The notes under the pieces are model-generated. The model worked only from the letters and a program-made list of their open reading frames with translations, made no database searches and was not told the origin of the DNA. From assembly GCA_029881805.1 (NCBI GenBank), contig JAOULW010000002.1, positions 186,001 through 250,000 of the forward strand: a stretch of DNA of 64,000 nt, in the 5' to 3' direction. This stretch comes from Candidatus Bathyarchaeota archaeon. Its GTDB lineage: Archaea > Thermoproteota > Bathyarchaeia > Bathyarchaeales > Bathycorpusculaceae. Made by a program: the position numbers and the translations under genes. Position 1 is the stretch's first letter. Each line of letters starts with the position of its first letter. Positions 34,927 through 44,517 of this stretch are shown one piece after another.

Positions 34927-37695
34927 CTAGGTTCTTCGCCTTCTGCTTGTGATGTATTTGCTCGCTTCTAGGACCGCAAAAGTTATCAAAGTGAATAGTA
35001 TGGCGATTGCCCAGTCAAAGAGTTCTGGTGCCCTAACATCAAACAGTGTTTGAAGGACTGGTGTATAAAGCACTATTAGTTGTAAGCAAAGCGATGAAAG
35101 TATGGCTAGCCATAGAAACCTGTTTTTAAACACTCCAACTTTGAAAACGGTATATTTTAGCGAACGTGCTGAAATGGCATTGGCTAGCTCCATCAAAACC
35201 ATGGCCGTGAAAAGTTGTGTCCGGGCTTCAATTAGTTGATGTGCACTAAGCCATGGCTGATACATGTAGTACCCAATCAGAAGTAGCGCTGTCATCAATA
35301 TAGGTGTTCCAATCAAGTACGCCTTGACATCGCGGGTAAAGACGCTCTCGTTTGGGTCTCTAGGTTTTCTCTCCATTAAGTCAGGGTCGCCTGGGTCAAC
35401 TCCTAAGGCTATGGCTGGCAGGCCATCTGTAGTTAGGTTCACCCAAAGAATTTGTATAGTTGATAGAGCAACTGCCGGAGGAAGCATTGAGCCTAGACTA
35501 AACTGTGGATCTGGGCACGTAATCATTACTATAAACATCACAAGGATTTCTACTATGTTGCATCTGAGTAGATACGTCAGATATTTTTTGATGTTGTCAT
35601 AAATCTCTCGCCCTTCCTTAACAGCCTTAACTATCGACGCGAAGTTGTCGTCCGCTAAAACCATGTCTGACGCCTCTTTCGTCACCTCTGTGCCTGTAAT
35701 TCCCATAGAAACTCCAATGTCGGACATTTTAAGTGCAGGCGCGTCGTTCACTCCGTCGCCTGTCATTGAGGCCGCGTACCCCTTAGATTTCCAAGCTTTG
35801 ACTATTCTCATTTTGTGTTCAGGAGAGACACGAGCGTAAATTACTATGTTTTCAGCCATTTGATTTAGCTGTTCATCGCTTATTTTGTCCAATTCTGCGC
35901 CTGTGAGCACTTTTTCTTCCCCTTCGTTTTCGCCGATAAGATTTAGTTCCTTTGCCACGGCCAATGCCGTTAACTTGTGGTCGCCTGTTACCATGACAAC
36001 GTGTATTCCGGCTTTTTTGCAAAGGTAGATTGCATCTTTGACTTCTGTGCGCGGAGGATCAATCATTCCCATTATTCCAACAAAAATCAAGTCATTCTCG
36101 ATTTTTTCGTCAAAAGACTTCACAGATTCCGGTAGCTCTTTGAACGCGAAACCCAAGTTTCTCAAAGCTTGAACGGCCATTGCTTCATTTACTTTGAGTA
36201 TTTTTGTTCTGTTGTCTTGGGTTATTTTCCGTACTTTGCCGTTTACAAGGATTTTTGTGCATTTTTCTAGGACTATCTCTGGTGCACCTTTTACCATAGC
36301 TATTTTCTTTTTTCCTGAAATAATATGAATGGTTGACATGCGTTTTCTTTCCGAAGAAAAGGGAATTTCGCCAATACGTGGCGCTTCTTTTTCCAATTCC
36401 TCCTTCCACAATCCGGCTTTAGCTGCTGTGACAACCAGTGCGCCTTCGGTCGGATCACCTTTAACAGTCCATCTTTCGCCTTCCTTCTCTAGCTTAGCAT
36501 CGTTGCACAGTGTTGCAACTTTCAGAAGAGTGACAAGTTCTTCTTCTTCAGTTGTTTTGATTTTTTTGTCTTCGAATAAGAAATCTCCTCTAGGCTCGTA
36601 GCCAACTCCAGAAACCTTAATCGCCTTGTCATTCACATATATTCGTTGTACGGTCATTTCGCCCTTTGTCATTGTTCCAGTTTTGTCTGAGCATATAACG
36701 TTCGTACATCCCAAGGTTTCGACAGCAGGGAGCCTTCTGACTATGGTGTTCACCTTAGCCATCCGGTACATACCGACTGCAAGTGCTCCAGTAACAATCG
36801 CTGGTAAGGCTTCTGGAACTGCCGCGACAGCCAAGCTTACGCCCCACAAAATCATGTGTATGGGCTCTTGTTGCTTTACTACAATACCTACTGTCGCCAC
36901 CAACAGACAGACTGCAACTGAGAAAATTCCAAGCCATTTGCCAACCGACGCCATTCTTTTTTCAAGCGGGGTCTCTTCTTCCTCCGTGATCTGGACCATT
37001 TTAGCTATTTTTCCAAACTCTGTATTCATTCCGGTCGAAGCCACAACGGCTTTTCCTCGCCCATAGACGACAACCGTTCCAGTAAAGACCGTGTTTCGCT
37101 TGTCAGTTATTGGTGTGTCTTCAGGTAATGGGTTAATGTCCTTATTTACTGGTGCGGATTCACCCGTCAATGGTGCTTCATCTATTTTCAAATTAATAGC
37201 TTCGACGAGCCGGGCGTCTGCAGGAATCTTGTCCCCTGTGTATAATAGAACAATGTCGCCAGGAACAATTTCGGTGGCTTGAACCTTAACCTCTTTTCCA
37301 TCACGCAAAACCATAGCTGTAGGCGCAGTCATTTTTCTCAAGGCTTCCACAGCCTTTTCTGACTTGTACTCTTGACTGAATCCTAAGGCTGCGCTTGCAA
37401 TAACTATTGCAAATATGACGAGGGCGTCGTAGAGTTCACTTTGCGAGCCTGTCTGTATTCCTATAGCTATAGAAAGGATCATTGCAATTATCAATATGAT
37501 GATTAATATGTTTGTGAACTGTTCTAGGAAAAGTTTAATCGGAGACTTTCCTTTTTCTTTCTTTAATTCGTTAGGTCCGAACTCTACTAAGCGTTTTTGC
37601 GCTTCCTCTTGACTTAGACCATTTTCTTTTGTGTTTAGAGCTTGCAATGTTTCTTCGATTTCCATTGAGTGCCAAGATTCTGACGTATTCTTCAC
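34927..37695 (-). CDS. Cation-transporting P-type ATPase (P2, Ca2+-ATPase-like)
   Basis: 922 residues, ten membrane helices. The phosphorylation site is [15 protein letters not shown], the actuator loop [11 protein letters not shown] and the hinge [18 protein letters not shown]. Helix 4 reads [12 protein letters not shown], close to the PEGLP of calcium pumps, and helix 6 includes [16 protein letters not shown]. The N-terminal [15 protein letters not shown] also fits P2 pumps and supports the GTG start at 37695. Calcium is likely, but other cations such as Na+ cannot be excluded. Confidence 0.9.
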   Translation of the reverse strand: MKNTSESWHSMEIEETLQALNTKENGLSQEEAQKRLVEFGPNELKKEKGKSPIKLFLEQFTNILIIILIIAMILSIAIGIQTGSQSELYDALVIFAIVIASAALGFSQEYKSEKAVEALRKMTAPTAMVLRDGKEVKVQATEIVPGDIVLLYTGDKIPADARLVEAINLKIDEAPLTGESAPVNKDINPLPEDTPITDKRNTVFTGTVVVYGRGKAVVASTGMNTEFGKIAKMVQITEEEETPLEKRMASVGKWLGIFSVAVCLLVATVGIVVKQQEPIHMILWGVSLAVAAVPEALPAIVTGALAVGMYRMAKVNTIVRRLPAVETLGCTNVICSDKTGTMTKGEMTVQRIYVNDKAIKVSGVGYEPRGDFLFEDKKIKTTEEEELVTLLKVATLCNDAKLEKEGERWTVKGDPTEGALVVTAAKAGLWKEELEKEAPRIGEIPFSSERKRMSTIHIISGKKKIAMVKGAPEIVLEKCTKILVNGKVRKITQDNRTKILKVNEAMAVQALRNLGFAFKELPESVKSFDEKIENDLIFVGIMGMIDPPRTEVKDAIYLCKKAGIHVVMVTGDHKLTALAVAKELNLIGENEGEEKVLTGAELDKISDEQLNQMAENIVIYARVSPEHKMRIVKAWKSKGYAASMTGDGVNDAPALKMSDIGVSMGITGTEVTKEASDMVLADDNFASIVKAVKEGREIYDNIKKYLTYLLRCNIVEILVMFIVMITCPDPQFSLGSMLPPAVALSTIQILWVNLTTDGLPAIALGVDPGDPDLMERKPRDPNESVFTRDVKAYLIGTPILMTALLLIGYYMYQPWLSAHQLIEARTQLFTAMVLMELANAISARSLKYTVFKVGVFKNRFLWLAILSSLCLQLIVLYTPVLQTLFDVRAPELFDWAIAILFTLITFAVLEASKYITSRRRRT

Positions 37696-37786
37696 TCCCT
37701 ACGCTAAATGCAATAGACCCTATGTTGTTTAGAAGCATTGGTTATAATCTTTTCTCTTATGAGCGAGAAACAGATGTGGCAAATAA

Positions 37787-37796
37787 GTTTATAAGC
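37787..37796 (+). promoter_or_regulatory. TATA-like box of hppA
   Basis: GTTTATAAGC about 70-77 bases upstream of the TTG start. The predicted transcript would begin near 37817 and contain GGAG at 37846-37849. Confidence 0.4.
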
Positions 37797-37863
37797 ACTT
37801 TTGTAAATCACTCTAAAGGTATCGAAATTCGATGGGAAAATATAAAGGAGAAGTGATTTAGCG

Positions 37864-39960
37864 TTGATTGAAACGTGGTTGATAGCACCGATTTCAGCTG
37901 TAATCTCGATTTTGGTTGGACTTTACTTCTATCGTGACGTGGTCAAAAAAGACAGCGGAACCAAAAGAATGCAGGAAATTGCTGGAGCAATAGAGGAAGG
38001 TGCAAATGCTTTTCTCAAGAGAGAATATATGGCATTAGCGATATTCGTGGCAATTGTAGCTACATTACTGACTATATTTTTGCCAGTTCCCATATGGCTG
38101 ACTGGCACCCCATTCCAGAACTTTCAACTTGCATTAGCGTATTTATTCGGCTCCTTCTGTTCTGGCCTTGCTGGTTATCTGGGTTTAAGCATTGCAACAA
38201 AGGCCAACACTAGAGCCGCGAATGCTGCGAAAGAGGGCTTAAACAAGGCCTTCGCAATAGCCTTTCGCGGCGGAGCGGTTATGGGTTTGGCAGTTGTAGG
38301 TGCAGGACTACTTGGAATCAGCGTCGTCTATGCGATTACTGGTGATCCAGGAATAATATTGGGCTACAGTTTTGGTGCAAGTGCGCTTGCGCTTTTTGCG
38401 AAAGCTGGAGGAGGCATCTATACGAAAACAGCTGACATCAGCGCGGATTTGGTTGGAAAAGTGGAACTTGGAATTCCAGAAGATGATCCAAGAAACCCCG
38501 CGGTTATAGCTGATAATGTGGGTGACAACGTAGGCGATGTTGCTGGTATGGGTGCCGATCTTTTTGACTCGTACGTGGCAAGCATCGTTGCGGTCATGAT
38601 CCTTGGGTCAGCTCTTGATCTGCTCTCGGGCTCTGCAGGATTTTATACGCAAATTCCGCTTACGTTTGCGGGTTTCGGCATAGTGGCTGCTGTTTTAGGA
38701 GCATTGACGGTTAGAGTTGGCAAACATGGCAATCCCGGAAAGGCACTTAACATGGGCACGTACGTTACCTGCATAATCTTTGCTGTCTTAACTCTCATAA
38801 CGTCATACTATCTTCAGTATGACTTGAGAATTTGGGGTGCAACTGTTGTTGGCTTAGCTGCTGGAGTAATAATTGGTATGACTTCTGATTACTTCACTTC
38901 GGATGCTAAATCACCTGTCAAAAAAACTGCCGAAGCATCTCTGACTGGAACAGCAACAAACATAATAACTGGCTTCTCTTATGGCTTGCATAGTGTTTTT
39001 CCTCCGCTTATCGGGATAGGTGTGGCGTCAGCAATAGCGTATATGCTGTGCGGTCCGATAGGTGGCCCAATGGGCAGCGTAGAATACATCAAATGCGCTT
39101 TGTTTGGAATAGGCATGGCCGCTATGGGAATGCTTTCAATAGTTGGTCTCATTGTCTCAAACGACGCTTATGGGCCGATAGTCGACAATTCTCGAGGAAT
39201 AGCTATGCAAGGCGGGCTGAGTGACGAAGTCATTCGTGTAACAGACGAAATGGATTCCGCGGGTAACACGGCCAAAGCAATAACCAAGGGATTTGCCATT
39301 GGTGCAGCAGGCTTGACAGTTATCGCACTTTTAGCTGCTTATCAAGAAAGAGCTGGTGGAACAATTATCACTTTTGATCTTATGAATCCGCTGGTTTTGT
39401 TGGGTGCGCTAATAGGTATTGCTATGCCCGCCGTGTTTTCAGCGATGGTTATGTTGGGCGTCGGCAGAAATGCTTTCCGTATGATTGAAGAGATACGCAG
39501 ACAATTCAGAGAAATTCCAGGATTAAGAGAAGGAAAGGAAGGCGTTAAGGCTGATTATGCAAAATGCGTTGATATTGCGACAAAAGGAGCCTTAAAGGAG
39601 CTTATGCCTGCAAGCGTCGTCTCTATCGGTGTGACCTTGATCGTGGGCTTCGTAGGCGGAATTCAATCATTAGGGGGCTACTTAGCTGGCACCATATTCT
39701 CAGGATTGCTTTTTGCTTTGCTGATGGCCAACGCAGGCGGTTTATGGGACAACGCCAAAAAACTAATAGAATCTGGAGAGTATGGTGGCAAAGGCTCTGA
39801 AGCTCACAAAGCAGCAGTCGTGGGAGACACAGTTGGCGATCCATTCAAAGACACAGCGGGACCTTCACTCAACACTATGATTACGGTGATGTCTCTTGTC
39901 GCTTCATTATTCGCTGCACTAATTGCGCAATACAATCTGCTTCAATTTCTAGGACTGTAG
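37864..39960 (+). CDS. hppA: Membrane-bound proton-translocating pyrophosphatase
   Basis: 698 residues, about sixteen membrane helices. It hydrolyses PPi to pump ions. Substrate-site motifs: DVGADLVGK-like ADISADLVGKVELGIPEDDP, then DNVGDNVGDVAGMGADLFDS and the C-terminal AHKAAVVGDTVGDPFKDTAG. In GNTAKA the residue K471 occupies the position where a lysine replaces the need for potassium, so this is predicted to be a K+-independent H+ pump. It would recover energy from PPi made by Acs and aminoacylation. Start TTG. Confidence 0.95.
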   Translation: MIETWLIAPISAVISILVGLYFYRDVVKKDSGTKRMQEIAGAIEEGANAFLKREYMALAIFVAIVATLLTIFLPVPIWLTGTPFQNFQLALAYLFGSFCSGLAGYLGLSIATKANTRAANAAKEGLNKAFAIAFRGGAVMGLAVVGAGLLGISVVYAITGDPGIILGYSFGASALALFAKAGGGIYTKTADISADLVGKVELGIPEDDPRNPAVIADNVGDNVGDVAGMGADLFDSYVASIVAVMILGSALDLLSGSAGFYTQIPLTFAGFGIVAAVLGALTVRVGKHGNPGKALNMGTYVTCIIFAVLTLITSYYLQYDLRIWGATVVGLAAGVIIGMTSDYFTSDAKSPVKKTAEASLTGTATNIITGFSYGLHSVFPPLIGIGVASAIAYMLCGPIGGPMGSVEYIKCALFGIGMAAMGMLSIVGLIVSNDAYGPIVDNSRGIAMQGGLSDEVIRVTDEMDSAGNTAKAITKGFAIGAAGLTVIALLAAYQERAGGTIITFDLMNPLVLLGALIGIAMPAVFSAMVMLGVGRNAFRMIEEIRRQFREIPGLREGKEGVKADYAKCVDIATKGALKELMPASVVSIGVTLIVGFVGGIQSLGGYLAGTIFSGLLFALLMANAGGLWDNAKKLIESGEYGGKGSEAHKAAVVGDTVGDPFKDTAGPSLNTMITVMSLVASLFAALIAQYNLLQFLGL

Positions 39961-40161
39961 CTCTCCATCTCCCTTTTGTGGTTAAGAATTTTTCCAACAA
40001 CAAGGAGTAAGTTCACTCTTATCAGAATAAAGGAGTGCAAACCTCTTATTTCCGTGTAGTCTTGACGGGCGTAATGCTTTCGGAGTTTTCATTAACCATT
40101 TCCAAACTTTCGTATACAAAACTCTACAGAGGCAACATAAACAAAATTAATTTTCAGCAAT

Positions 40162-40250
40162 TGGCGCCGGGAATGGGATTCGAACCCATGCGGACCATTA
40201 AGGTCCACAGGCTCTCAAGGCCTGCGCATTATCCGCTCTGCCATCCCGGC
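40162..40250 (-). tRNA. tRNA-Ser (anticodon UGA), CCA encoded
   Basis: On the minus strand the acceptor GCCGGGA pairs with TCCCGGC. The anticodon arm CAGGC-CTTGAGA-GCCTG gives UGA. A long variable arm GGACC/GGTCC marks a class II tRNA, and the T arm holds GGTTCGAATCC. Discriminator G, then an encoded CCA. No intron. An A/T-rich box-A-like element lies near 40285-40293. Confidence 0.92.
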
Positions 40251-40395
40251 GGTGATGCGTATGCTCATCTAGTAGGGCTCAGTCTTAAAATGTTTACTTG
40301 TTTGCCAATAATAGATTGAGAATTAACGCCTTTTTTTAGAAGTAGCGAACTAGGATTATTGTGTCCCAAAGAATGTGAATGAAACCTCTCGAGTT

Positions 40396-40902
40396 TCATT
40401 TTGCTTCTGCTAGATATTTGAAATGTAAGGGTTTTACGACCATTTTTTCGGTTATAGTTGCTATGAAGCTGCGGCTCTCAAGTATGATTTCTGAAAGCTC
40501 TTGATCAAGCTTCAGTTTGAAATGTGCGTAATCTGAGTAATTCTTGTGATATGACATAATAAGACCGTCCCATTCAAGTCCTTCTCCTGGTAAAGCAAAG
40601 GCGATGTTTGGTTGTTTCATTATCCACGCTTTTCCTGCGCTTAGAATTGCGTTTCCTTTTCCCTGATTAGAATAGCTTTTATTGGTTTTTACGAACGTGA
40701 ATGCAATCAGTTCGAATCCAATTTTTTCCCATTTTGGGATTGCCGTGTATCCCTCAATCAGTTGTGCTTCAATTCTTGACCTTCTTCTTGTGACAGTGGG
40801 CTGAGAGATTTTTAGGACCTTAGCTAGTTCTCTGTCGCTTCTGCGGCTGTTTTTGATTAACTCCCACAAAATCTTATAGTCTAAGGATTTCAGTTCCTTC
40901 AT
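40396..40902 (-). CDS. Lrp/AsnC-family transcriptional regulator
   Basis: 168 residues. The N-terminal helix-turn-helix is LDYKILWELIKNSRRSDREL, then AKVLKISQPTVTRRRSRIEA. The C-terminal half is a divergent ligand-binding (RAM-like) domain. Lrp proteins bind DNA as octamers and sense amino acids. Target unknown. No neighbouring operon partner. Confidence 0.8.
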   Translation of the reverse strand: MKELKSLDYKILWELIKNSRRSDRELAKVLKISQPTVTRRRSRIEAQLIEGYTAIPKWEKIGFELIAFTFVKTNKSYSNQGKGNAILSAGKAWIMKQPNIAFALPGEGLEWDGLIMSYHKNYSDYAHFKLKLDQELSEIILESRSFIATITEKMVVKPLHFKYLAEAK

Positions 40903-41100
40903 ATTGAATCACCATTACATCTATTAGTGCTGTTTTTATGACTTGCGGAAGAATCTTCAATTACGTTTTTGCACACAGAATAGCGCATCAAGAATGCCGG
41001 AAAACTTCGTACTGAAACAAAAGTGTAGATTTTCTTCCGCAAATTATAAGAACTGATTTTTCATAAAGGTTTGAGTCTGTGCCTTGGGGGTTGGCATGCA

Positions 41101-41559
41101 ATGAGCAAGGTTGAAGTGAGTAAAGACTGTCGCGAAGCGATAAATGGATTACATGAGGAGATGAAGCTATTGGAGTTAGCTCAAATTAACTTGGATCACA
41201 AAGATAAGCGCTACACGATAGCAGTTACGTTTCTTTCGCTATGGGTGGGATTTGCGATTGCAGACTTCGTTGCTGCTGCCACAGTAGTCTATTCGATGGG
41301 TCCTGTTGTTGGAACGGCTGCGGAACATGTATTTCGGAATCCAGAAGGGGGAGTTTTTATGAACTTTACATGGTTTGGCCTCGGACTCGTCATTTGCATT
41401 GCCTTTGCATTACTCTGTCTTTGTTATAGTGTTGTATGTTCTTTGTCTCGCAGAGCGACAAGAAAGGAACTTATAGAGATTAACCAGAAGTTGAAAGACG
41501 CTAAAAGTGCAATAGTCGAATCCTGTCCAATGGAACTTTGGTATAGTGGCGAAGCCTAA
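41101..41559 (+). CDS. Uncharacterised two-helix membrane protein
   Basis: 152 residues from ATG 41101. An N-terminal helical region (REAINGLHEEMKLLELAQIN) leads to a membrane helix (YTIAVTFLSLWVGFAIADFV AAATVVY), an outside loop, a second helix (TWFGLGLVICIAFALLCLCY) and a charged C-terminal coil (RKELIEINQKLKDAKSAIVE). No family is recognised. ATG 41101 is preferred over a TTG at 41071. Confidence 0.6.
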   Translation: MSKVEVSKDCREAINGLHEEMKLLELAQINLDHKDKRYTIAVTFLSLWVGFAIADFVAAATVVYSMGPVVGTAAEHVFRNPEGGVFMNFTWFGLGLVICIAFALLCLCYSVVCSLSRRATRKELIEINQKLKDAKSAIVESCPMELWYSGEA

Positions 41560-41752
41560 AGACACTATAAACTTCTTCGGACAAGAAATGGATAATACAT
41601 CTGTTCGTGACAGGCGTATTGAATCTTTTCCAAGCGATCTGCTTGTTTTTTTGAAGGAAAATAAGCAAAAATAATGTTTTTTGTAAACCGAACTTTCTGT
41701 GATGGAAAGTTTTTTATCTTCATCATATGTTAATGTTTGAAAAGGGAACTTA
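41560..41752. other. Intergenic, possible 28-residue peptide
   Basis: A frame at 41588-41674 reads MDNTSVRDRRIESFPSDLLV FLKENKQK. It has no clear ribosome-binding site. Otherwise AT-rich with nothing recognisable. Confidence 0.25.
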
Positions 41753-41917
41753 ATGGCTAAGTGTCCAAAATGTGGAAAGGAAGTCAGCGCTCCTAAGAAA
41801 TCTTGGAAGATGGCAGGCAGAAAAGACAAGAGTGGCAAGAGATTGGAACTCACAATTGGGCTCTTTGAACATTGTGGGAAGTCTTTCAGGTCCGTACTAA
41901 ACAAGAGAAAAATCTAA
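41753..41917 (+). CDS. Small zinc-ribbon-like protein
   Basis: 54 residues, very basic. It begins MAKCPKCGKEVSAPKKSWKM and ends LTIGLFEHCGKSFRSVLNKR. The first knuckle CPKCG is complete. The second has only HC instead of CxxC, so metal binding may use His or be lost. Similar small basic zinc ribbons in archaea are often nucleic-acid binding. It starts at ATG 41753 with a weak Shine-Dalgarno sequence. Confidence 0.65.
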   Translation: MAKCPKCGKEVSAPKKSWKMAGRKDKSGKRLELTIGLFEHCGKSFRSVLNKRKI

Positions 41918-42019
41918 TTTCAGCAAAAAACACCCTTCTTTTTTTATATTGAATTCAGAAATTCTAAAGACTAAAAGGTAACATCTAGTCGTGAGTAAAT
42001 GGAGTTTAGGGGGCTTTGA

Positions 42020-42871
42020 TTGAAGAGAAATATTGAAGATACTCTAAACGAAATGCAGCCTGAACTGCTGAAAGCTTTGAAAAACATTGGAATCTACCAG
42101 CCTCATCCTAGACTTCCCTCTGATTGGTTTCAATGGCAAATAGCTGAAAGACAAATGATCCTTAATTATGCTGAAATAGCCTCTGGAACAAACATATTAG
42201 AAATCGGCTGTGGAGGACAAGCCATAACTACAATTCCTCTTGCCGCCTCAGTAGGAGAAAAGGGTAGAGTTATTGCAGTAGATAGAGGAAGGTGGCATGA
42301 TTTCTGGAAATTGATAGGAACTAGTGGTCTGAAGAATAGAGTTATACCTCTTCAAGAAGACGCTAGGAAACTTCCCTTTCCTTATTCTTGTTTTGACTTA
42401 GTTGTTTGTGTTCATGGAATAAGGAGCTTTGATAATCATCAAGCAATTGCTGACGCAGTTAAGGAAATGTTAAGAGTGACCAAAGAAAGAATATTTCTAG
42501 CTGAAAGCTCACCTATTGCCAGAAACCTGGCTCAAAAGGCTCACATAACAATGTATAATCTGAGAAGTCCCATGTTTCTTGCCTTAGGTATAGATTATTC
42601 TACTGCAGGAGACATTCCATATCTCTCAAGAAGAGAACTGGTGAAAATTGTCAAGAAAGCTGGTGCAACAAGAGTTGAAACGCGACTGATTGAAGTGAAT
42701 ATGCCTCATCACCTTGCCTGGTTCCCATTAAGTATGATTGAAAAAATCAGAGACAAGAAGACTAGAGGAGACATGAAAGAAAAATGGAAAAAAGCTGTTA
42801 AAATGTTAGACAAATATGGAGAGGAGCACCCCCCAGTTATCGTAGTCAATGCTTGGAAAAAGCAATCATAG
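42020..42871 (+). CDS. Class I SAM-dependent methyltransferase
   Basis: 283 residues. Motif I is NILEIGCGGQAITTIPLA, the acidic motif VIAVDRGRW, and motif II/III DARKLPFPYSCFDLVVCVHG. The C-terminal part (YLSRRELVKIVKKAGATRVE) is typical of Methyltransf_11 small-molecule enzymes. Substrate unknown. Start TTG 42020. No operon partner. Confidence 0.8.
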   Translation: MKRNIEDTLNEMQPELLKALKNIGIYQPHPRLPSDWFQWQIAERQMILNYAEIASGTNILEIGCGGQAITTIPLAASVGEKGRVIAVDRGRWHDFWKLIGTSGLKNRVIPLQEDARKLPFPYSCFDLVVCVHGIRSFDNHQAIADAVKEMLRVTKERIFLAESSPIARNLAQKAHITMYNLRSPMFLALGIDYSTAGDIPYLSRRELVKIVKKAGATRVETRLIEVNMPHHLAWFPLSMIEKIRDKKTRGDMKEKWKKAVKMLDKYGEEHPPVIVVNAWKKQS

Positions 42872-43250
42872 ACGGCATATGTTGTCCTTTCTATTCTTAT
42901 TAAGAAGTCCTATAAGCAAATACAATGTTTCACATGGGAAGTTTTGAAATTATGGACTCTAAATACTAATCATGACTTCTCAAATCAAATATTCAAACAC
43001 TAATAACATATGTGAAGAGGCGTAAAGATTGAAGTCTGAGCACAAACAAACTGTAGAATCCAGCAATCATCAACCGTTAAAAGGCGCTTCCAGAGAAGAA
43101 ATCAAGAGAGAAGCAAGCAAACCATTGTACCTAACTCGATACGAATAAATCAAAAAGAACGGATTTTTAAATCTTCTATTGCTCTGAAACAATATTCCAT
43201 AAAGCTTTTATAACCTAGCTGATACTTCAAAAGAAGGTCCGTAGAAATAA
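42872..43250. other. AT-rich intergenic stretch with a possible 39-residue peptide
   Basis: A TTG-initiated frame at 43029-43148 (LKSEHKQTVESSNHQPLKGA SREEIKREA...) follows GAAGAGGCG but has no homology I know. Two TATA-like sequences (GGATTTTTAAATCT near 43160-43173 and CTTTTATAACC near 43205-43215) precede the next small frame. Nothing else is readable. Confidence 0.3.
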
Positions 43251-43346
43251 TGAGAAGAATTAACAAGTTCCTTAAGTTCATCAGCTTCGTTATCACAATC
43301 TGGGTTTTGAGCATTGCCTATGCAATTACAAGTCTAGGAGATTAAA
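43251..43346 (+). CDS. Putative 31-residue membrane peptide
   Basis: MRRINKFLKFISFVITIWVL SIAYAITSLGD: a basic N-terminus followed by one hydrophobic helix. A TATA-like CTTTTATAACC about 40 bases upstream would give a leader of about 16 bases. Short but well shaped. May also be chance. Confidence 0.3.
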
Positions 43347-43654
43347 CCTACTACTTTTCTATGTGAAAATTCCAGACATTTACAGGAGCAATCAAATCTC
43401 GAATTTTCCAGCTCTAGATGACTAAATCTACTCTTCAGAAGTCTAGAACATTATAATTACTTGCTAATCTTTTAACTAGCTGTAGGAATAGTTTCTTCTG
43501 TTGACTATGACTACTAGTAGTAGTGCTATCATGAGGTATGTTCCACTCACGGATGATGATAAGATATATCGAATCGTGTAATAAATCAAGTTATAGAATA
43601 AATTTCTATAAGTATTTTCCAATTATCTCAGTGTGGGAGACAGAGGTTTTGGAG
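43347..43654. other. Intergenic stretch without a confident gene
   Basis: AT-rich. A 12-bp palindrome ACTACTAGTAGT lies near 43510-43521. A longer frame opening at 43538 runs into the next gene, but its first 39 residues look non-coding. Confidence 0.3.
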
Positions 43655-43816
43655 ATGGAAATGGAAGAAAATAGAATAGGGTCAATAGAAAACCAGATAG
43701 GCTTCTTGAAATCTGAACTCTGCAAAGAAAGCAGAAAAAACACAATGCTTTTTCTTGTAGGTCTAACAGTCGGCTTGTTATCTAACATACTTCTCCAGTT
43801 TCTGTTCTCATATTAG
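43655..43816 (+). CDS. Small tail-anchored protein
   Basis: 53 residues from ATG 43655. A charged N-terminal half (MEMEENRIGSIENQIGFLKS) is followed by one C-terminal membrane helix (NTMLFLVGLTVGLLSNILLQ FLF). The layout is that of a tail-anchored protein. The stop codon overlaps the AGGAGG that serves the next gene, so the two are co-translated. Confidence 0.55.
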   Translation: MEMEENRIGSIENQIGFLKSELCKESRKNTMLFLVGLTVGLLSNILLQFLFSY

Positions 43817-43827
43817 GAGGATTACAT

Positions 43828-44001
43828 ATGGGGAAAAAGTTTTCCAAGGAGCAGTTTCTCAAACTTGCAGAAGAACTATTACAAGGTGGACCAAAAGTAA
43901 AATATCAGAACCCAGATGCTTGGACAAACTACAAACAAAAGGAGATGCTAGAGGAAGAAACTAAGAAGAAACAATTTGGACATACAGAAGACTTGCCTTA
44001 A
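43828..44001 (+). CDS. Small hydrophilic protein
   Basis: 57 residues (MGKKFSKEQFLKLAEELLQG ... EDLP) with a perfect AGGAGG six to seven bases upstream of the ATG. Charged and probably helical, with no known domain. Its pairing with the tail-anchored protein suggests a cytoplasmic partner. Confidence 0.6.
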   Translation: MGKKFSKEQFLKLAEELLQGGPKVKYQNPDAWTNYKQKEMLEEETKKKQFGHTEDLP

Positions 44002-44086
44002 TAACTTATAATCGCAAAGATAATTTACAATAGTGAAACCTAATAGAAACTCCCTTTTCGAAGAAATCGAAAATCGACCCAAAAAA

Positions 44087-44096
44087 TCTTAAATCC
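44087..44096 (+). promoter_or_regulatory. Box A of tRNA-Val
   Basis: TCTTAAATCC, centred about 27 bases before the mature tRNA 5' end, the expected archaeal distance. Confidence 0.45.
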
Positions 44097-44118
44097 GTCT
44101 TTATCAACCAAAATATGA

Positions 44119-44196
44119 GGGCCGGTAGTCTAGCTCGGTTAGGACATCTGCTTGACGTGCAGAAGATCGTCGGTTCAAATCCGGCCCGGCCCACCA
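44119..44196 (+). tRNA. tRNA-Val (anticodon GAC), CCA encoded
   Basis: Acceptor GGGCCGG pairs with CCGGCCC. Anticodon arm TCTGC-TTGACGT-GCAGA gives GAC. T arm GTCGG-TTCAAAT-CCGGC. Discriminator A followed by an encoded CCA. No intron. Confidence 0.94.
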
Positions 44197-44222
44197 AAAA
44201 AGAGATGTACCTGTTCCGAGTT

Positions 44223-44501
44223 TTATCTAACCATTCTTTTGTTTTCCTCTGAACTCACAGCCCGTTTGAATGCTCTTTGCATCTGCAGTTTTTTGTATTC
44301 TTGATACGTTATCCGAGAATATGGATAGAGTTCCTTGAATCTCTTATACGTGACTCTCAAATCAATATCAGAGGGTTCTGCGTTAAGCACTCTACCGTAG
44401 CTCTTTGCCTTGGGTTTAACGTACTTTATTCCCCACAAGATCGCTAGTACTAATGCTATGATGAAGAGAGCCCAGAATATTTGGAGAGCTAGAAAATCCA
44501 A
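44223..44501 (-). CDS. Small single-helix membrane protein of the stomatin operon
   Basis: 92 residues. An N-terminal membrane helix (FLALQIFWALFIIALVLAIL WGI) is followed by a basic cytoplasmic part (VTYKRFKELYPYSRITYQEY KKLQ). It starts 16 bases after the stomatin gene on the same strand, so it is probably co-transcribed and may associate with the SPFH complex. No family is recognised. Confidence 0.6.
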   Translation of the reverse strand: MDFLALQIFWALFIIALVLAILWGIKYVKPKAKSYGRVLNAEPSDIDLRVTYKRFKELYPYSRITYQEYKKLQMQRAFKRAVSSEENKRMVR

Positions 44502-44517
44502 ATTTTTGCCTCCCTTA

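Noticed and set aside
40035-40319. 94-residue plus-strand frame containing GMGFEPMRTIKVHRLSRPAH
   Set aside because: It is the antisense of tRNA-Ser; GFEPMR-type peptides are the usual false product over tRNA genes.
43552-43566. ATGATGA as a C box of a C/D guide RNA
   Set aside because: No CTGA D box and no complementary C'/D' boxes at a suitable distance.
44006-44197. 63-residue minus-strand frame MVGRAGFEPTIFCTSSRCPN...
   Set aside because: Antisense of tRNA-Val, the same artefact.
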